This document shows, in pieces, positions 1 to 8,942 of a DNA stretch of 64,000 nt. The DNA comes from Teichococcus rhizosphaerae. GTDB lineage: Bacteria > Pseudomonadota > Alphaproteobacteria > Acetobacterales > Acetobacteraceae. The first letter of the stretch is position 1. Each line of letters starts with the position of its first letter. The stretch covers positions 1 through 64,000 of the forward strand of contig NZ_PDNU01000015.1 in the NCBI RefSeq assembly GCF_002631185.1. The letters are read 5' to 3'. The notes beneath the pieces are model-generated. The model worked only from the letters and a program-made list of their open reading frames with translations. It was not told where the DNA came from and ran no database searches. Made by a program: the position numbers and the translations under genes.

Positions 1-327
1 CGCGGCCAGTACGAGGCGGCCGAGGCGCTGGGCCTGTCCTACTGGCAGAAGACCGGCTTCATCATCCTGCCCCAGGCGCTGCGGCTGGTGATCCCGCCGC
101 TGGTGAACACCTTCATCGGCTTCTTCAAGGACACCTCGCTGGTGCTGATCATCGGCATCTTCGACCTGCTGACCGCCGGCAAGACCGCCATCGTCGAGCC
201 GGCCTGGCAGGGCTTCGGCATCGAGATCTACGTCACGGTCGGGCTGATCTACTTCGTCTTCTGCTTCGCCATGTCCCGCTACAGCCAGGGCCTGGAGGCG
301 GAGCTGAACCGCCACCGTGTCCGCTGA
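1..327 (+). CDS. Polar amino acid ABC transporter permease, C-terminal part
   Basis: The reading frame is open from the first base and ends in TGA at 325-327, so only the last 108 residues are visible. They begin inside the EAA loop that docks on the ATPase (RGQYEAAEALGLSYWQ, then ILPQALR), followed by a second hydrophobic block (FFKDTSLVLIIGIFDLL) and a last membrane helix near LIYFVFCFAMSRYSQ. The RGQxEAAxALGL and KDTSL motifs are typical of the HisMQ/AapM-type permeases for polar amino acids. The ATPase gene starts 45 bases downstream. A second permease and the binding protein are presumably to the left of the window. Confidence 0.93.
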   Translation, partial: RGQYEAAEALGLSYWQKTGFIILPQALRLVIPPLVNTFIGFFKDTSLVLIIGIFDLLTAGKTAIVEPAWQGFGIEIYVTVGLIYFVFCFAMSRYSQGLEAELNRHRVR

Positions 328-372
328 GGCGCCGTCCATGACCCGCTCCATTCTTTCCCAGGGACCGAACGC

Positions 373-1224
373 ATGAGCACCACCATGGACCGCCCAGGGG
401 ACCGCCCAGGGGATCGCCCAGGGGATCGCCCAGGGGAACACCCGGGGGACAGCCCCCACCTCGCCTCCGCCGCCCGCACCGACGCGCCGCCGGCCATCGT
501 GCTGGACAAGGTGAACAAGTGGTACGGCGCCATGCACGTCCTGCGCGACGTGACGCTGAGCGTCGCCACCGGCGAGCGCGTGGTGGTCTGCGGCCCCTCC
601 GGCTCCGGCAAGTCCACCATGATCCGCTGCATCAACCGTCTGGAGCAGCACCAGGAGGGGCGGATCATCGTCGACAACATGGAGCTGACGGACGACACGC
701 GCAGCCTCGACGCCATCCGCCGCGAGGTCGGCATGGTGTTCCAGAGCTTCAACCTCTTTCCCCACCTGACGGTGCTGGAGAACTGCACCCTGGCGCCGAT
801 CTGGGTGCGGCACATGCCGAAGAAGGAGGCGGAGGCGCTGGCGATGGAATACCTCGCCCGCGTCAAGATCCCGGAGCAGGCGCACAAATACCCCGGCCAG
901 CTCTCGGGCGGGCAGCAGCAGCGCGTGGCCATCGCCCGCGCGCTGTGCATGAAGCCCAAGATCATGCTGTTCGACGAGCCCACCTCGGCGCTCGACCCGG
1001 AGATGATCAAGGAGGTGCTGGACACCATGGTGGGCCTGGCCGAGACCGGCATGACCATGGTCTGCGTCACCCACGAGATGGGCTTCGCCCGCCAGGTGGC
1101 GGACCGCGTGGTGTTCATGGACCGCGGCGAGATCGTCGAGTCGGGCGTGCCGGAGCAGCTCTTCAACGACCCCAAGACGGACCGGCTGAAGACCTTCCTC
1201 AGCCAGATCCTGCGCGGTCACTGA
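373..1224 (+). CDS. Polar amino acid ABC transporter ATP-binding protein (AapP/GlnQ type)
   Basis: ATPase subunit powering uptake through the permease encoded just upstream. Walker [10 protein letters not shown] lies near residues 74-82 (Lys80), the signature [15 protein letters not shown] near 176-190, Walker [14 protein letters not shown] with Asp201-Glu202, and the switch His in VTHEMGFA. The annotated ATG gives 283 residues with an unusual N-terminus made of four DRPG and one EHPG units, encoded by a 12-bp tandem repeat (388-447). The ABC domain proper starts only around residue 43, where an in-frame GTG at 499 would give a normal-length N-terminus; the start is therefore uncertain. A strong terminator begins in the stop codon. 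Confidence 0.95.
   Translation: MSTTMDRPGDRPGDRPGDRPGEHPGDSPHLASAARTDAPPAIVLDKVNKWYGAMHVLRDVTLSVATGERVVVCGPSGSGKSTMIRCINRLEQHQEGRIIVDNMELTDDTRSLDAIRREVGMVFQSFNLFPHLTVLENCTLAPIWVRHMPKKEAEALAMEYLARVKIPEQAHKYPGQLSGGQQQRVAIARALCMKPKIMLFDEPTSALDPEMIKEVLDTMVGLAETGMTMVCVTHEMGFARQVADRVVFMDRGEIVESGVPEQLFNDPKTDRLKTFLSQILRGH
388..447 (+). repeat. Five-copy 12-bp tandem repeat
   Basis: Five consecutive 12-bp units (gaccgcccaggg twice, gatcgcccaggg twice, gaacacccgggg once) start at 388, 400, 412, 424 and 436. In the ABC ATPase frame they read DRPG four times and EHPG once. Because the unit length is a multiple of three, copy-number change would not shift the frame. Confidence 0.9.
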
Positions 1225-1268
1225 ATGCTGCTGGCCGGGCTTCCGGCCAGCAGCATTCAATTTGTTTC
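1222..1268 (+). terminator. Rho-independent terminator of the ABC transporter operon
   Basis: A perfect 17-bp stem (1222-1238 with 1243-1259, loop GCTT) is followed by atttgttt. The left arm contains the TGA stop codon of the ATPase gene, so translation ends inside the hairpin arm. Confidence 0.85.
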
Positions 1269-1622
1269 TGGTGCCCTCAGGCGCCGGGCGCCGCCTCCGG
1301 CGGCTTGGCTTCGCCGCATCGGCGGCGGCGCCCATCCGGGCGCTCGGCCGGCTCCGCCGGCCGCATGTTTGCTCTGGTGCCCTCAGGCGCCGAGCATCTC
1401 CGGCGGCTTGGCTCGCCGCATCGGCGGCGGCGCCCATCCAGGCGCTCGGCAGGCTCCGCGGGCCGCATGTTATTCTGGTGCCCTCAAACACCGGGCGCCG
1501 CCTCCGGCGGCTTGGCTTCGCCGCATCGGCGGCGGCGCCCATTCGGGCGCTCGGCCGGCTCCGCCAGCCGCATGTTTGCTCTGGTGCCCTCAGGCGCCGG
1601 GCGCCGCCTCCGGGGCCGGGCG
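1267..1622. repeat. 101-106 bp tandem repeat array, three full units and a partial fourth
   Basis: Units begin with tctggtgccctca at 1267, 1373, 1474 and 1580, giving periods of 106, 101 and 106. Each unit runs through gcatcggcggcggcgccc and ends near ccgcatgtt. Units are near-identical with small indels and are internally rich in short palindromes (ggcgccgggcgcc, ccgccggcgg-like blocks), so a transcript would fold strongly. Long frames stay open on the plus strand here, but the indels break any common frame between units, so I regard it as noncoding. The gap 1225-1703 holds only the terminator, this array and about 80 bases before kup. Confidence 0.85.
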
Positions 1623-1703
1623 CCACCTTGACCGCTCACGGAGCTGACTCTTGCGGCGCCGCACCAAGCCGGCCTAGACCTTGCCGCCCGGCATCCTCGC
1701 GGC

Positions 1704-3590
1704 ATGGCAGTGTCCCAACACCCCACATCCCCGGCTTCCCGCCCCCTCACCCCCGCGCTGCTGCTCGGCGTGCTGGGGGTGGTCTATGGCGACATCGGCA
1801 CCAGCCCGCTCTACGCGCTGCGCGCCTCCCTGCTGCACTTCGCGGCGGACGGGCTGGAGGACTGGGAGATCCTCGGCGTCCTCAGCCTGATCTTCTGGTC
1901 GCTCATCCTGGTCGTCACGGTGAAGTACGTGCTGCTGGTGCTGCGGGCCGACAACCGCGGCGAGGGCGGCATCCTGGCGCTCATGGCGCTGGCCCAGCGC
2001 GTGGCGCGCGGCGAGCGCGGCCGCATGCTGGTGATGCTGGTGGGCATCGCCGGCGCCTCGCTGTTCTTCGGCGACGGCATCATCACCCCCGCCATCTCGG
2101 TGCTCTCGGCGGTGGAGGGGCTGAAGATCATCTCGCCGGCCTTCACCGGCGCGGTCATCCCCATCTCGCTCGGCGTGCTGCTGGCGCTGTTCCTGGTGCA
2201 GTACAAGGGCACGCACGTCATCGGGAAGGTGTTCGGGCCCATCACCGCGCTGTGGTTCGGCAGCCTCGCCGTGCTCGGCCTCGTCGAGATCCTCGTGCAG
2301 CCGCGGGTGCTGCTGGCGCTCTCGCCGCACTACGCCATCGAGTTCTGCCTGAACTACCACCTCGCCGCCTTCATCGCGCTCGGCTCGGTGGTGCTGGCGG
2401 TGACGGGGGCGGAGGCGCTCTACGCCGATATGGGCCATTTCGGCGCCCGCCCCATCCGCCTCGTCTGGCTCTGGGCGGTGCTGCCGGCGCTGACGCTGAA
2501 CTATTTCGGCCAGGGCGCCCTGCTGCTGACCGAGCGCGGTGCGCTGGAGAACCCCTTCTACCTCCTCGCCCCCGCCTGGTTCCGGCTGCCGCTGGTGGTG
2601 CTGGCCACCTGCGCCACCATCATCGCCAGCCAGGCCATGATCTCGGGCGCCTATTCCATCGCGCGGCAATGCGTGCAGCTCGGCCTCCTGCCCCGCCTCG
2701 TCGTCTGCCACACCTCCGAGACGGAGGAGGGGCAGATCTACATGCCGCAGATCAACCTCGCCCTGCTGACCGGCGTCGTCATCCTGGTGCTGAGCTTCCA
2801 CGACTCCGACAGCCTGGCGGCGGCCTATGGCATCGCCGTCACCGGCACCTTCCTGTGCACCACCCTGCTGGCCGGGCTGGTGCTGCGGCGGCAGTTCGGC
2901 TGGTCGCGCGCCGCCGTCACGGCGATGGTGGTGCCGCTGCTGCTGCTCGATTCCGGCTTCTTCATCTCCAACGTGCTGAAGGTGCCGGATGGCGGCTGGG
3001 TGCCGCTGCTGCTGGGCGCCGCGCTGTTCGTGCTGATGCTCACCTGGCGGCGCGGGCGGGAGCTGCTCTTCGCCCGCTTCCGGCAGGACAGCCTGCCGCT
3101 GAAGTCCTTCCTGGCGCGGCTGCCGCAGTCCCGCACCATCCGCGTGCCCGGCATCGCCGTGTTCATGACCGGGCAGGCCGACTACGTGCCCGCCGCCCTG
3201 CTGCACAACCTCAAGCACAACAAGGTGCTGCACGAGCGGGTGCTGTTCGTGACCGTGGAGAACCTCGACGTCCCCCAGGCCCCGCAGCGGCGGGAGGTGA
3301 CGGAGCTGGCGCCCGGCATCCACCGCGTCATGCTGCGCTACGGCTTCCAGGAAAGCCCCAACATCCCGCGCGAGCTGGAGGCGCTGCACGAATACGGCGT
3401 GCAGTTCGAGGCCATGCAGGCCAGCTACTTCCTCGGCCGCGAGACGCTGGTGGCGGCCTCGGTGCCCAAGATGGCCGCCTGGCGCCAGTGGCTGTTCTCG
3501 GCCATGAGCCGCAATGCCATGCCGGCCACCGAGTTCTTCCGCATCCCCTCCGACCGCGTGGTGGAGCTGGGCGTGCGCGTCGCCATCTGA
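1704..3590 (+). CDS. kup: Kup-type potassium uptake protein
   Basis: Inner-membrane K+:H+ symporter of the Kup/HAK/KT family, 628 residues, the usual length. The N-terminus carries the family hallmark [16 protein letters not shown] (about residues 25-40), followed by [12 protein letters not shown] and about twelve hydrophobic segments, with a hydrophilic C-terminal region after residue 450 ([12 protein letters not shown], then [16 protein letters not shown]). It stands alone behind the repeat array, and a NeuD-like gene starts 4 bases after its stop, so the two may share a transcript. The ATG at 1704 gives the standard N-terminus. Confidence 0.97.
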   Translation: MAVSQHPTSPASRPLTPALLLGVLGVVYGDIGTSPLYALRASLLHFAADGLEDWEILGVLSLIFWSLILVVTVKYVLLVLRADNRGEGGILALMALAQRVARGERGRMLVMLVGIAGASLFFGDGIITPAISVLSAVEGLKIISPAFTGAVIPISLGVLLALFLVQYKGTHVIGKVFGPITALWFGSLAVLGLVEILVQPRVLLALSPHYAIEFCLNYHLAAFIALGSVVLAVTGAEALYADMGHFGARPIRLVWLWAVLPALTLNYFGQGALLLTERGALENPFYLLAPAWFRLPLVVLATCATIIASQAMISGAYSIARQCVQLGLLPRLVVCHTSETEEGQIYMPQINLALLTGVVILVLSFHDSDSLAAAYGIAVTGTFLCTTLLAGLVLRRQFGWSRAAVTAMVVPLLLLDSGFFISNVLKVPDGGWVPLLLGAALFVLMLTWRRGRELLFARFRQDSLPLKSFLARLPQSRTIRVPGIAVFMTGQADYVPAALLHNLKHNKVLHERVLFVTVENLDVPQAPQRREVTELAPGIHRVMLRYGFQESPNIPRELEALHEYGVQFEAMQASYFLGRETLVAASVPKMAAWRQWLFSAMSRNAMPATEFFRIPSDRVVELGVRVAI

Positions 3591-3594
3591 CGGC

Positions 3595-4224
3595 ATGGAC
3601 CTCCTCCCCCGGCTGCTGATCCTGGGCGCGGGGGGCCATGGCCGCGCCGTGCTGGAGGTGCTGCGCGACGCCGGCTTCCCGCCCCCCCTCGGCGTGCTGG
3701 ACGACAACCCGCACAGCCCCGGCCTGCCCGGCGTGCCGCATCTCGGCCCCTTTTCCCGCATGGCGGCGCTGCGGGCGGAGGGGGCGGCGGCGGCGCATGT
3801 GGCGCTCGGCCACAACGCCGCGCGCCGCCGGCTGGGCGAGACGCTGCTGGCCCTGGGCTATGCGTTGCCGGTGCCGCGCCACCCCTCGGCCATCGTCGCC
3901 TCCACGGCGAGGCTCGGCGCGGGCAGCGTGCTGATGCCGCGCGCCGTGGTGGGCGCCGCGGCCGAGCTCGGCCCGCACAGCATCCTCAACACCGGCGCCA
4001 TCCTGGAGCATGACGGGCGCACCGGCCCCGGCTGCCACATCGCCCCCGGCGCGGTGCTGGGCGGCGGCGTCACGCTGGGGGCGGAGGTGCTGGTGGGCAT
4101 CCTGGCCGGGCTGCGGCCGGGCGTTTCGGTGGGCGACGGCGCCGCCGTGGCGCTGGGCGCGGCGGTGGTGGCGGATGTGCCGCCCCGCGCGTCGGTGGCG
4201 GGGGTGCCGGCGCGGCCGCGGTAA
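3595..4224 (+). CDS. NeuD/PglD-family sugar O-/N-acyltransferase
   Basis: 209 residues. The N-terminal part is the Rossmann-like PglD_N domain (LLILGAGGHGRAVLEVL, residues 6-22; then GVLDDNP), and the C-terminal half is a left-handed beta-helix of hexapeptide repeats (about 100-200: IVASTARLGAGSVLMPRAVV, GPGCHIAPGAVLGGGV, GDGAAVALGAAVV), ending in the usual VAGVPARP. Members acetylate amino groups or hydroxyls of nucleotide sugars such as sialic acid or bacillosamine precursors. No sugar-biosynthesis gene is adjacent; it follows kup by 4 bases. The substrate is unknown. The start at 3595 removes an upstream extension that lies inside kup. Confidence 0.85.
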   Translation: MDLLPRLLILGAGGHGRAVLEVLRDAGFPPPLGVLDDNPHSPGLPGVPHLGPFSRMAALRAEGAAAAHVALGHNAARRRLGETLLALGYALPVPRHPSAIVASTARLGAGSVLMPRAVVGAAAELGPHSILNTGAILEHDGRTGPGCHIAPGAVLGGGVTLGAEVLVGILAGLRPGVSVGDGAAVALGAAVVADVPPRASVAGVPARPR

Positions 4225-4345
4225 CGCCCTCCTGTTCCTCGCCAGGGCCTGTTCTCCACCGGCCTGGGTGGTGCCCGGCGCGCGCGGCATGGAATGCTGC
4301 CCCTCCCAACCCCGCATCCAGAGCGGGGAAACAGGAGGAACCACC

Positions 4346-5704
4346 ATGAACCGCAGAGAACTGGCGCAAGGATTGATGCTGGCCGGCACCGTTCTGGGCA
4401 CGGGCGCTCTGGCCGCCCCCGCCCGTGCCCAGCAGGCCGTCACGGGCACGGAAAGCTGGGTGACCGCCTGGACCGGCTCCGCCCAGGGCCCCTACCCCGT
4501 GGGCAATCCCTCTGCCCAGCCCAACCAATCCTTCGCCTTTCCCGACGCCGCCGAGGGCGCGCGCGACCAGACCTTCCGGCTGGTGCTGCGGCCGGACCTT
4601 TGGGGCCACCGCGCGCGGCTCCGCTTCACCAACGCCTTCGGCACGCGGCCGCTACGCATCGGCGGCGTGCATGCCGGGCTGCAATATGGCGGCGCCGCGC
4701 TGCTGCCGGGCAGCAACCGCACCGTGCTGTTCAACGGCGCGGCCGAGGCCACCATCCCGCCCGGCGGGCAGCTCTGGACGGACGCGGTGGAGCTGCCCTT
4801 CGCCGCCGAGGCGGACGCCGCCCTGCTGATGGGCCGCAAGCTGGCCGTCTCCTTCCACGTCATGGGCTCCTCCGGCCCGATGACCTGGCACGCCAAGGCG
4901 CTGCAGACCTCCTATGTGTCCCCGCCCGGCAGCGGCGCGCACGGCGCGGAGGAGGGCGAGGCGGCCTTTCCCTTCTCCACCGCCTCCTGGTTCTTCCTGG
5001 ACGCGGTGGACATGGCAGCGCCTCGCGGCACGCCCGTGGTGCTCTGCTTCGGCGACTCGATCACCGACGGCACCGCCTCCACCATGAACGGCGACGACCG
5101 CTGGCCGGACGTGCTGTCCCGCCGGCTGCACGCGGCGCTCGGCAACCGGGTGGCGGTGGTCAATGCCGGCATCGGCGGCAACCAGGTGGTGGGCCCGGCC
5201 GAATACGGGCCGCAGAAGCCCTTCCCCGGCGGCCCCTCGGCGCTGGCGCGGCTGGAGCGGGACATCATCTCCCTGTCCGGCATCCGCACGGTGGTGTGGC
5301 TGGAAGGCACCAACGACTTCAGCCGCAACGGCAATGCCAGCTTCGAGGCGGTGCGCGACGGCATGCGCCAGGGCGTGGAGCGGCTGCGCGCCGCCATCCC
5401 CGGCATCCGGGTGGTGGGCGCCACGGTGACGCCGGCGCTCGGCAGCAGCAGCCCCGCCCATGGCCATGCGGAGCAGGACGAGAAGCGCAGGCAGCTTAAC
5501 GCCTTCATCCGCGAGGGCGGGCTGTTCGACGCGGTGGTGGATTTCGACGCCGCCACGCGCGACCCGGCCACGGGCGGGCTGAAGCCGGAGATGGTGCCCG
5601 ACTCCACCACCGGCGCCGCCGGCGACAGGCTGCACCCCAACCGCGCCGGCTACCTCGCCATGGGGATGTCGGTGCCGCCCGAGGCGGTGCTGCCGAAGGG
5701 CTGA
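4346..5704 (+). CDS. Secreted SGNH/GDSL-family hydrolase
   Basis: 452 residues with an aggagg ribosome site 8 bases before the ATG at 4346 and a cleavable export signal (AGTVLGTGALAAPARA, cleavage near residue 30). It has an N-terminal beta-rich domain, then an SGNH domain: block I FGDSITDG with nucleophile Ser238, block II GIGGNQ, block III GTND, block V DRLHPN with Asp427 and His430. This two-part arrangement is typical of rhamnogalacturonan acetylesterase-like or lipolytic GDSL enzymes acting on esterified glycans in the periplasm or outside; the substrate is not evident. It is monocistronic and converges on the bestrophin gene. Confidence 0.9.
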   Translation: MNRRELAQGLMLAGTVLGTGALAAPARAQQAVTGTESWVTAWTGSAQGPYPVGNPSAQPNQSFAFPDAAEGARDQTFRLVLRPDLWGHRARLRFTNAFGTRPLRIGGVHAGLQYGGAALLPGSNRTVLFNGAAEATIPPGGQLWTDAVELPFAAEADAALLMGRKLAVSFHVMGSSGPMTWHAKALQTSYVSPPGSGAHGAEEGEAAFPFSTASWFFLDAVDMAAPRGTPVVLCFGDSITDGTASTMNGDDRWPDVLSRRLHAALGNRVAVVNAGIGGNQVVGPAEYGPQKPFPGGPSALARLERDIISLSGIRTVVWLEGTNDFSRNGNASFEAVRDGMRQGVERLRAAIPGIRVVGATVTPALGSSSPAHGHAEQDEKRRQLNAFIREGGLFDAVVDFDAATRDPATGGLKPEMVPDSTTGAAGDRLHPNRAGYLAMGMSVPPEAVLPKG

Positions 5705-5747
5705 GACGCCCGCCCGGCCCGGTGGCGGCACCAGGCCGGACGCGCCG

Positions 5748-6665
5748 TCACAGCAGCACGAAGCGCGCGTCGGGCCGCATCGGCTCGGGCAGCTCCGCCT
5801 CGCCCAGCGCCTCGCGCAGCTCGATCTCCACCATCCGCGCCAGGGCGTCCAGCGGCAGGTCGTTGGCGGCGCGGCCGAAGGGGTCCTCCAGCTCGTCCGC
5901 CAGCTCGTCGAGGCCGAAGAAGGTGTAGGCCAGGATGATCACCACCACCGGCGTGGCCAGCCCCAGCGAGCCGACGAAGCCGAAGGGCAGCAGCAGGCAG
6001 AACAGCCAGGCGGTGCGGTTCAGCAGCAGCCAGTAGGCGAAGGGGGTGGGGGTGTTGCGGATGCCCTCGCAGCCGGTCTGCGCCTCGGTCAGGGCGGAAA
6101 GGTGGCCGTCCAGCCGGACATAGAGCACCTCGCCGATGCGCCCCTCGGCCCGGCAGGCGGCGAGGTCGGCGGCGCAGGCGCGCAGCGCGGCCTGCAACGG
6201 GTTGCGCAGCGTGCCGAGGGCCGCGGCCTCCGGCACGGGCAGCCAGGGGCGCAGGGCGGCGGCCACGTCCTCGCCGCGCAGCTGCGCCGCCAGCCCCTGC
6301 GCGAAGCCCGCCACGCGGTAGAGCAGGCGCCGCCGCAGCGCGGCCTCGTTGGGGAACAGGGCGCCGGCATCCCGCGCCAGGTCCCGCGCCGCGGCGATCA
6401 GCCGCCCCCAGAGGCGGCGCGCCTCCCACCAGCGGGCGTAGCAGGTGCTGGTGCGGAAGCCGAGGAAGATGGAGAGCGCCAGCCCCATGAAGGTGAAGGG
6501 CGCCGCCGGCACCTGCACGAAGAGGTGGGGATGGCTGAGATCCGCCACGGTCAGCAGCGTGGAAAGCGCCGCCACGACGCAGAGCCGCCCGGCGATGCGC
6601 GGCACGATGGAGCCGCGCAGGGCGAAGAGCAGGGCGAACGCTCCGGGGCGGGGCCGCAGGATCAA
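5748..6665 (-). CDS. Bestrophin-like (UPF0187) membrane channel protein
   Basis: 305 residues, the usual length of bacterial bestrophin homologues, which form pentameric ion channels. Family signatures are the N-terminus ILRPRPG, the GSIVPRI segment, FLGFRTSTCYARWWEARRLWG near residue 75 and the C-terminal FFGLDELADELEDPFGRAANDLPLD. Four hydrophobic segments are visible. The start is TTG at 6665, chosen because it gives the conserved N-terminus. It sits 6 bases behind the permease gene of the upstream ABC cassette, so co-transcription is likely. Transported ion unknown. Confidence 0.88.
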   Translation of the reverse strand: MILRPRPGAFALLFALRGSIVPRIAGRLCVVAALSTLLTVADLSHPHLFVQVPAAPFTFMGLALSIFLGFRTSTCYARWWEARRLWGRLIAAARDLARDAGALFPNEAALRRRLLYRVAGFAQGLAAQLRGEDVAAALRPWLPVPEAAALGTLRNPLQAALRACAADLAACRAEGRIGEVLYVRLDGHLSALTEAQTGCEGIRNTPTPFAYWLLLNRTAWLFCLLLPFGFVGSLGLATPVVVIILAYTFFGLDELADELEDPFGRAANDLPLDALARMVEIELREALGEAELPEPMRPDARFVLL

Positions 6666-6671
6666 GGCCGT

Positions 6672-7343
6672 TCAGCGCCCCGCCAGCGCCTTGTTCTCCA
6701 GCCGCGAGATCAGCCGCACCAGCGGCCAGAGCAGCAGGAAATAGGCCACCGCCGCCGCCACGATGGGGGTGGCGTTGTAGGTGGCGTTCTGCGCCTGCCG
6801 CGCCTGGAACAGCAGCTCCGGCAGCGCCACCACGGAGGCGATGGAGGTGAGCTTCACCACCTCCAGCGTGTTGCTGACGAGGTCCGGCAGCACGTTGCGC
6901 ACCGCCTGGGGCAGGATGACGTATCGGAGCGCCTGCCCGCGCGACAGGCCGGTGGAGCGCGCCGCCTCCATCTGCCCGCGCGGCACGCTCTCGATGCCGG
7001 CGCGCAGCACCTCGCCGTAATAGGCGCCCGTGTTGAGGAAGAAGCCGATGGCCACCGCCCCCCAGGCGCCGACATCGATGCCCGCGAAGGGCAGGCCGGC
7101 ATAGAGGAACACCAGCAGCACCAGCGGCGGGATGGCGCGGAACAGGTCGGTCCAGCCCGCCGCGGCGAGGCGGATGGCGCGCGGGCCGGAGGTGGAGAGC
7201 AGCGCCAGCACCACGCCGCCCACCAGCCCGAGCGGCACGGTGATGGCGGCGAGTGCCAGGGTGTAGAGGAAGCCCTGCCACAGGATGGGCCAGGCTTCCC
7301 GCAGGATGTCGCCGTTGAGAAAGGCGAAGGCGAACTCTTCCAT
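6672..7343 (-). CDS. Amino acid ABC transporter permease (second of two)
   Basis: 223 residues, HisMQ family inner-membrane permease with about five membrane segments. The EAA loop reads QMEAARSTGLSRGQALRYVILPQA, with QAVRNVLPDLVSNTLEVVKLTSIAS after it. It pairs with the permease encoded 13 bases upstream and the ATPase further upstream to form a heterodimeric importer. No periplasmic binding protein gene is in the cassette, so the receptor must be encoded elsewhere. Confidence 0.94.
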   Translation of the reverse strand: MEEFAFAFLNGDILREAWPILWQGFLYTLALAAITVPLGLVGGVVLALLSTSGPRAIRLAAAGWTDLFRAIPPLVLLVFLYAGLPFAGIDVGAWGAVAIGFFLNTGAYYGEVLRAGIESVPRGQMEAARSTGLSRGQALRYVILPQAVRNVLPDLVSNTLEVVKLTSIASVVALPELLFQARQAQNATYNATPIVAAAVAYFLLLWPLVRLISRLENKALAGR

Positions 7344-7356
7344 TCTGCCGGCTCCC

Positions 7357-8037
7357 TCAGCGCTTCCAGGCGAAGCGCGTCTCGACCCAGCGGCCGAGCG
7401 CGACGACGGGAATGAACAGGACCAGGTAGGCGATGGCGCCCAGCGTCAGCGGCGAGGGGTTGGCCGAGAAGGACATGGCGCTCTGCGAGGCGCCGAGGAT
7501 CTCGGCGACGCCCACCACCGAGCCCAGCGCCGTGCCCTTGGTGATGGCGATGGTGCGGTTGGTCAGCGGCGGGATGGTGATGCGCAGCGCCTGCGGCAGC
7601 ACCACCAGCCGCAGCGTCTGGAAGAAGCCGAGGCCGGTGGAGCGCGCCGCCTCCCACTGCCCCTTCGGCACGGCGGTGATGCCGGCCCAGTAGATCTCCT
7701 CGGCGAAGGCCATCAGCACCAGGGTCAGCGACAGCCAGGTGGCGGCGAAGCTGGACATGCCGAGCCCCATGGCCGGCAGGCCGAAGAACAGCAGCACGAT
7801 GATGACCAGCGGCGGCAGGGCGCGGAACAGGTCGACGGTGAAGATGATCAGCCAGTTCAGCGGCCGGATGCCGCAGGCGCGCAGCATCGCCAGCCCCAGC
7901 CCGAGCGCCAGCCCCGAGACCACGATCAGCAGCGCCAGCACGATGGTGAGCCCGAGCCCCTGCGCGATCAGCGGCAGGTAGGTGGCCATCACCTTCAGGT
8001 TGAAGAAGGAAAAGAGGAAATTCTCGAAGCCGCCCAT
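7357..8037 (-). CDS. Amino acid ABC transporter permease (first of two)
   Basis: 226 residues, HisMQ family. The EAA loop reads GQWEAARSTGLGFFQTLRLV and is followed by LPPLTNR-like IPPLTNRTIAITKGTALGSVV, the usual pattern for polar amino acid permeases of the GltJ/GltK kind. It lies 22 bases behind the ATPase gene and 13 bases ahead of the second permease, all on the minus strand, forming one operon. The specific amino acid cannot be read from the sequence; the glutamate/aspartate class is a reasonable guess. Confidence 0.94.
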   Translation of the reverse strand: MGGFENFLFSFFNLKVMATYLPLIAQGLGLTIVLALLIVVSGLALGLGLAMLRACGIRPLNWLIIFTVDLFRALPPLVIIVLLFFGLPAMGLGMSSFAATWLSLTLVLMAFAEEIYWAGITAVPKGQWEAARSTGLGFFQTLRLVVLPQALRITIPPLTNRTIAITKGTALGSVVGVAEILGASQSAMSFSANPSPLTLGAIAYLVLFIPVVALGRWVETRFAWKR

Positions 8038-8059
8038 GGCGCGTGCCCGGCCCCCGCCT

Positions 8060-8848
8060 TCAGTGCCGGTCGATCTGGCGGATGAAGGCGCGGGTGCGCT
8101 CGTGCCGCGGCTCGCCGAAGATCTGGGCGGGCGGGCCCTCCTCCAGCTTCTCCCCGTCCGCCATGAACACCACGCGGTCGGCGGCGGCGCGGGCGAAGGC
8201 CATCTCGTGGCTCACCACCACCATGGTCATGCCGTCCTGGCGCAGCTCGCGCATCACGTTGAGCACGCCGCCCACCAGCTCGGGGTCGAGCGCGCTGGTC
8301 GGCTCGTCGAACAGCATGACGCGCGGCTCGAGCGCGATGGCGCGGGCGATGGCCACGCGCTGCTGCTGCCCGCCCGAGAGCTGCGCCGGGAAGTGGTCCA
8401 TCCGCTCGGCCAGCCCGACGCGCTCCAGCGCCCGCGCCGCCACGGCCTCGGCCTGCGCCCTGTCCTGCCTCAGCACCTTGCGCAGCGCCAGCATCACGTT
8501 CTGCCGCGCCGTCATGTGCGGGTAGAGGTTGAAGCTCTGGAACACCATGCCGATGCGCCGGCGGGCGGCGTTGATGTCGGTCCGCGGGCTCAGCAGCTCG
8601 ATGCCGTCCACATGGATGGAGCCGTCATCGGGCTCCTCCAGCCGGTTCAGGCAGCGCAGCAGGGTGGACTTGCCGGAGCCGGAGGGGCCGATGATGAACA
8701 CCAGCTCGCGCTCCGCCACGCTGAGGTCCACGCCCTTCAGCACCGCGAGCGGGCCGTAGCGCTTCCACAGGCCCCGCGCATCGACGATCGGCCGGCCCAG
8801 GCCGGGGGCCGGCGCGCCTCGGCTGGGTGAAGGGGCGGGGCTGGTCAT
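8060..8848 (-). CDS. Amino acid ABC transporter ATP-binding protein
   Basis: 262 residues with Walker [11 protein letters not shown]-loop [13 protein letters not shown], signature [15 protein letters not shown], Walker [15 protein letters not shown] and switch His in VVSHEMAFA. This is the GlnQ/GltL class. It is the first gene of the minus-strand cassette ATPase-permease-permease-bestrophin (8848 to 5748). About 20 N-terminal residues precede the ABC fold (a Pro/Ser-rich segment), slightly longer than usual. The AT-rich gap upstream (8849-8942) probably holds the promoter. Confidence 0.95.
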   Translation of the reverse strand: MTSPAPSPSRGAPAPGLGRPIVDARGLWKRYGPLAVLKGVDLSVAERELVFIIGPSGSGKSTLLRCLNRLEEPDDGSIHVDGIELLSPRTDINAARRRIGMVFQSFNLYPHMTARQNVMLALRKVLRQDRAQAEAVAARALERVGLAERMDHFPAQLSGGQQQRVAIARAIALEPRVMLFDEPTSALDPELVGGVLNVMRELRQDGMTMVVVSHEMAFARAAADRVVFMADGEKLEEGPPAQIFGEPRHERTRAFIRQIDRH

Positions 8849-8893
8849 GGCGGCTCCTCGGCTGTTCCGCGGAAGGGCCTCTTAGGGCAGACG

Positions 8894-8942
8894 CGGAAGC
8901 GGGGCAAAATATCGGTATGCAATTTCCATGCCGCCGCTTCCG
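8894..8942. repeat. 9-bp inverted repeat flanking an AT-rich core
   Basis: cggaagcgg (8894-8902) and ccgcttccg (8934-8942) flank a 31-base spacer containing gcaaaatatcggtatgcaattt, which stands out as AT-rich in this GC-rich window. It lies between the lipoprotein stop and the ABC cassette start, both on the minus strand, so it may be a weak terminator, a promoter core, or both. Confidence 0.5.

Noticed and set aside
1267-1622. Possible CRISPR array
   Set aside because: Repeats are over 100 bp, directly adjacent and without unique spacers; no cas gene is present.
1262-3619. A long open frame running through the tandem repeats and across kup in a different frame
   Set aside because: High GC content removes stop codons; the repeat indels change frame between units, and kup itself is a clear conserved gene in another frame.
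1674-3815. A 713-codon open frame antisense to kup
   Set aside because: It mirrors the kup codon pattern, is rich in His, Gln and Arg as expected for an antisense frame, and shows no recognisable domain.
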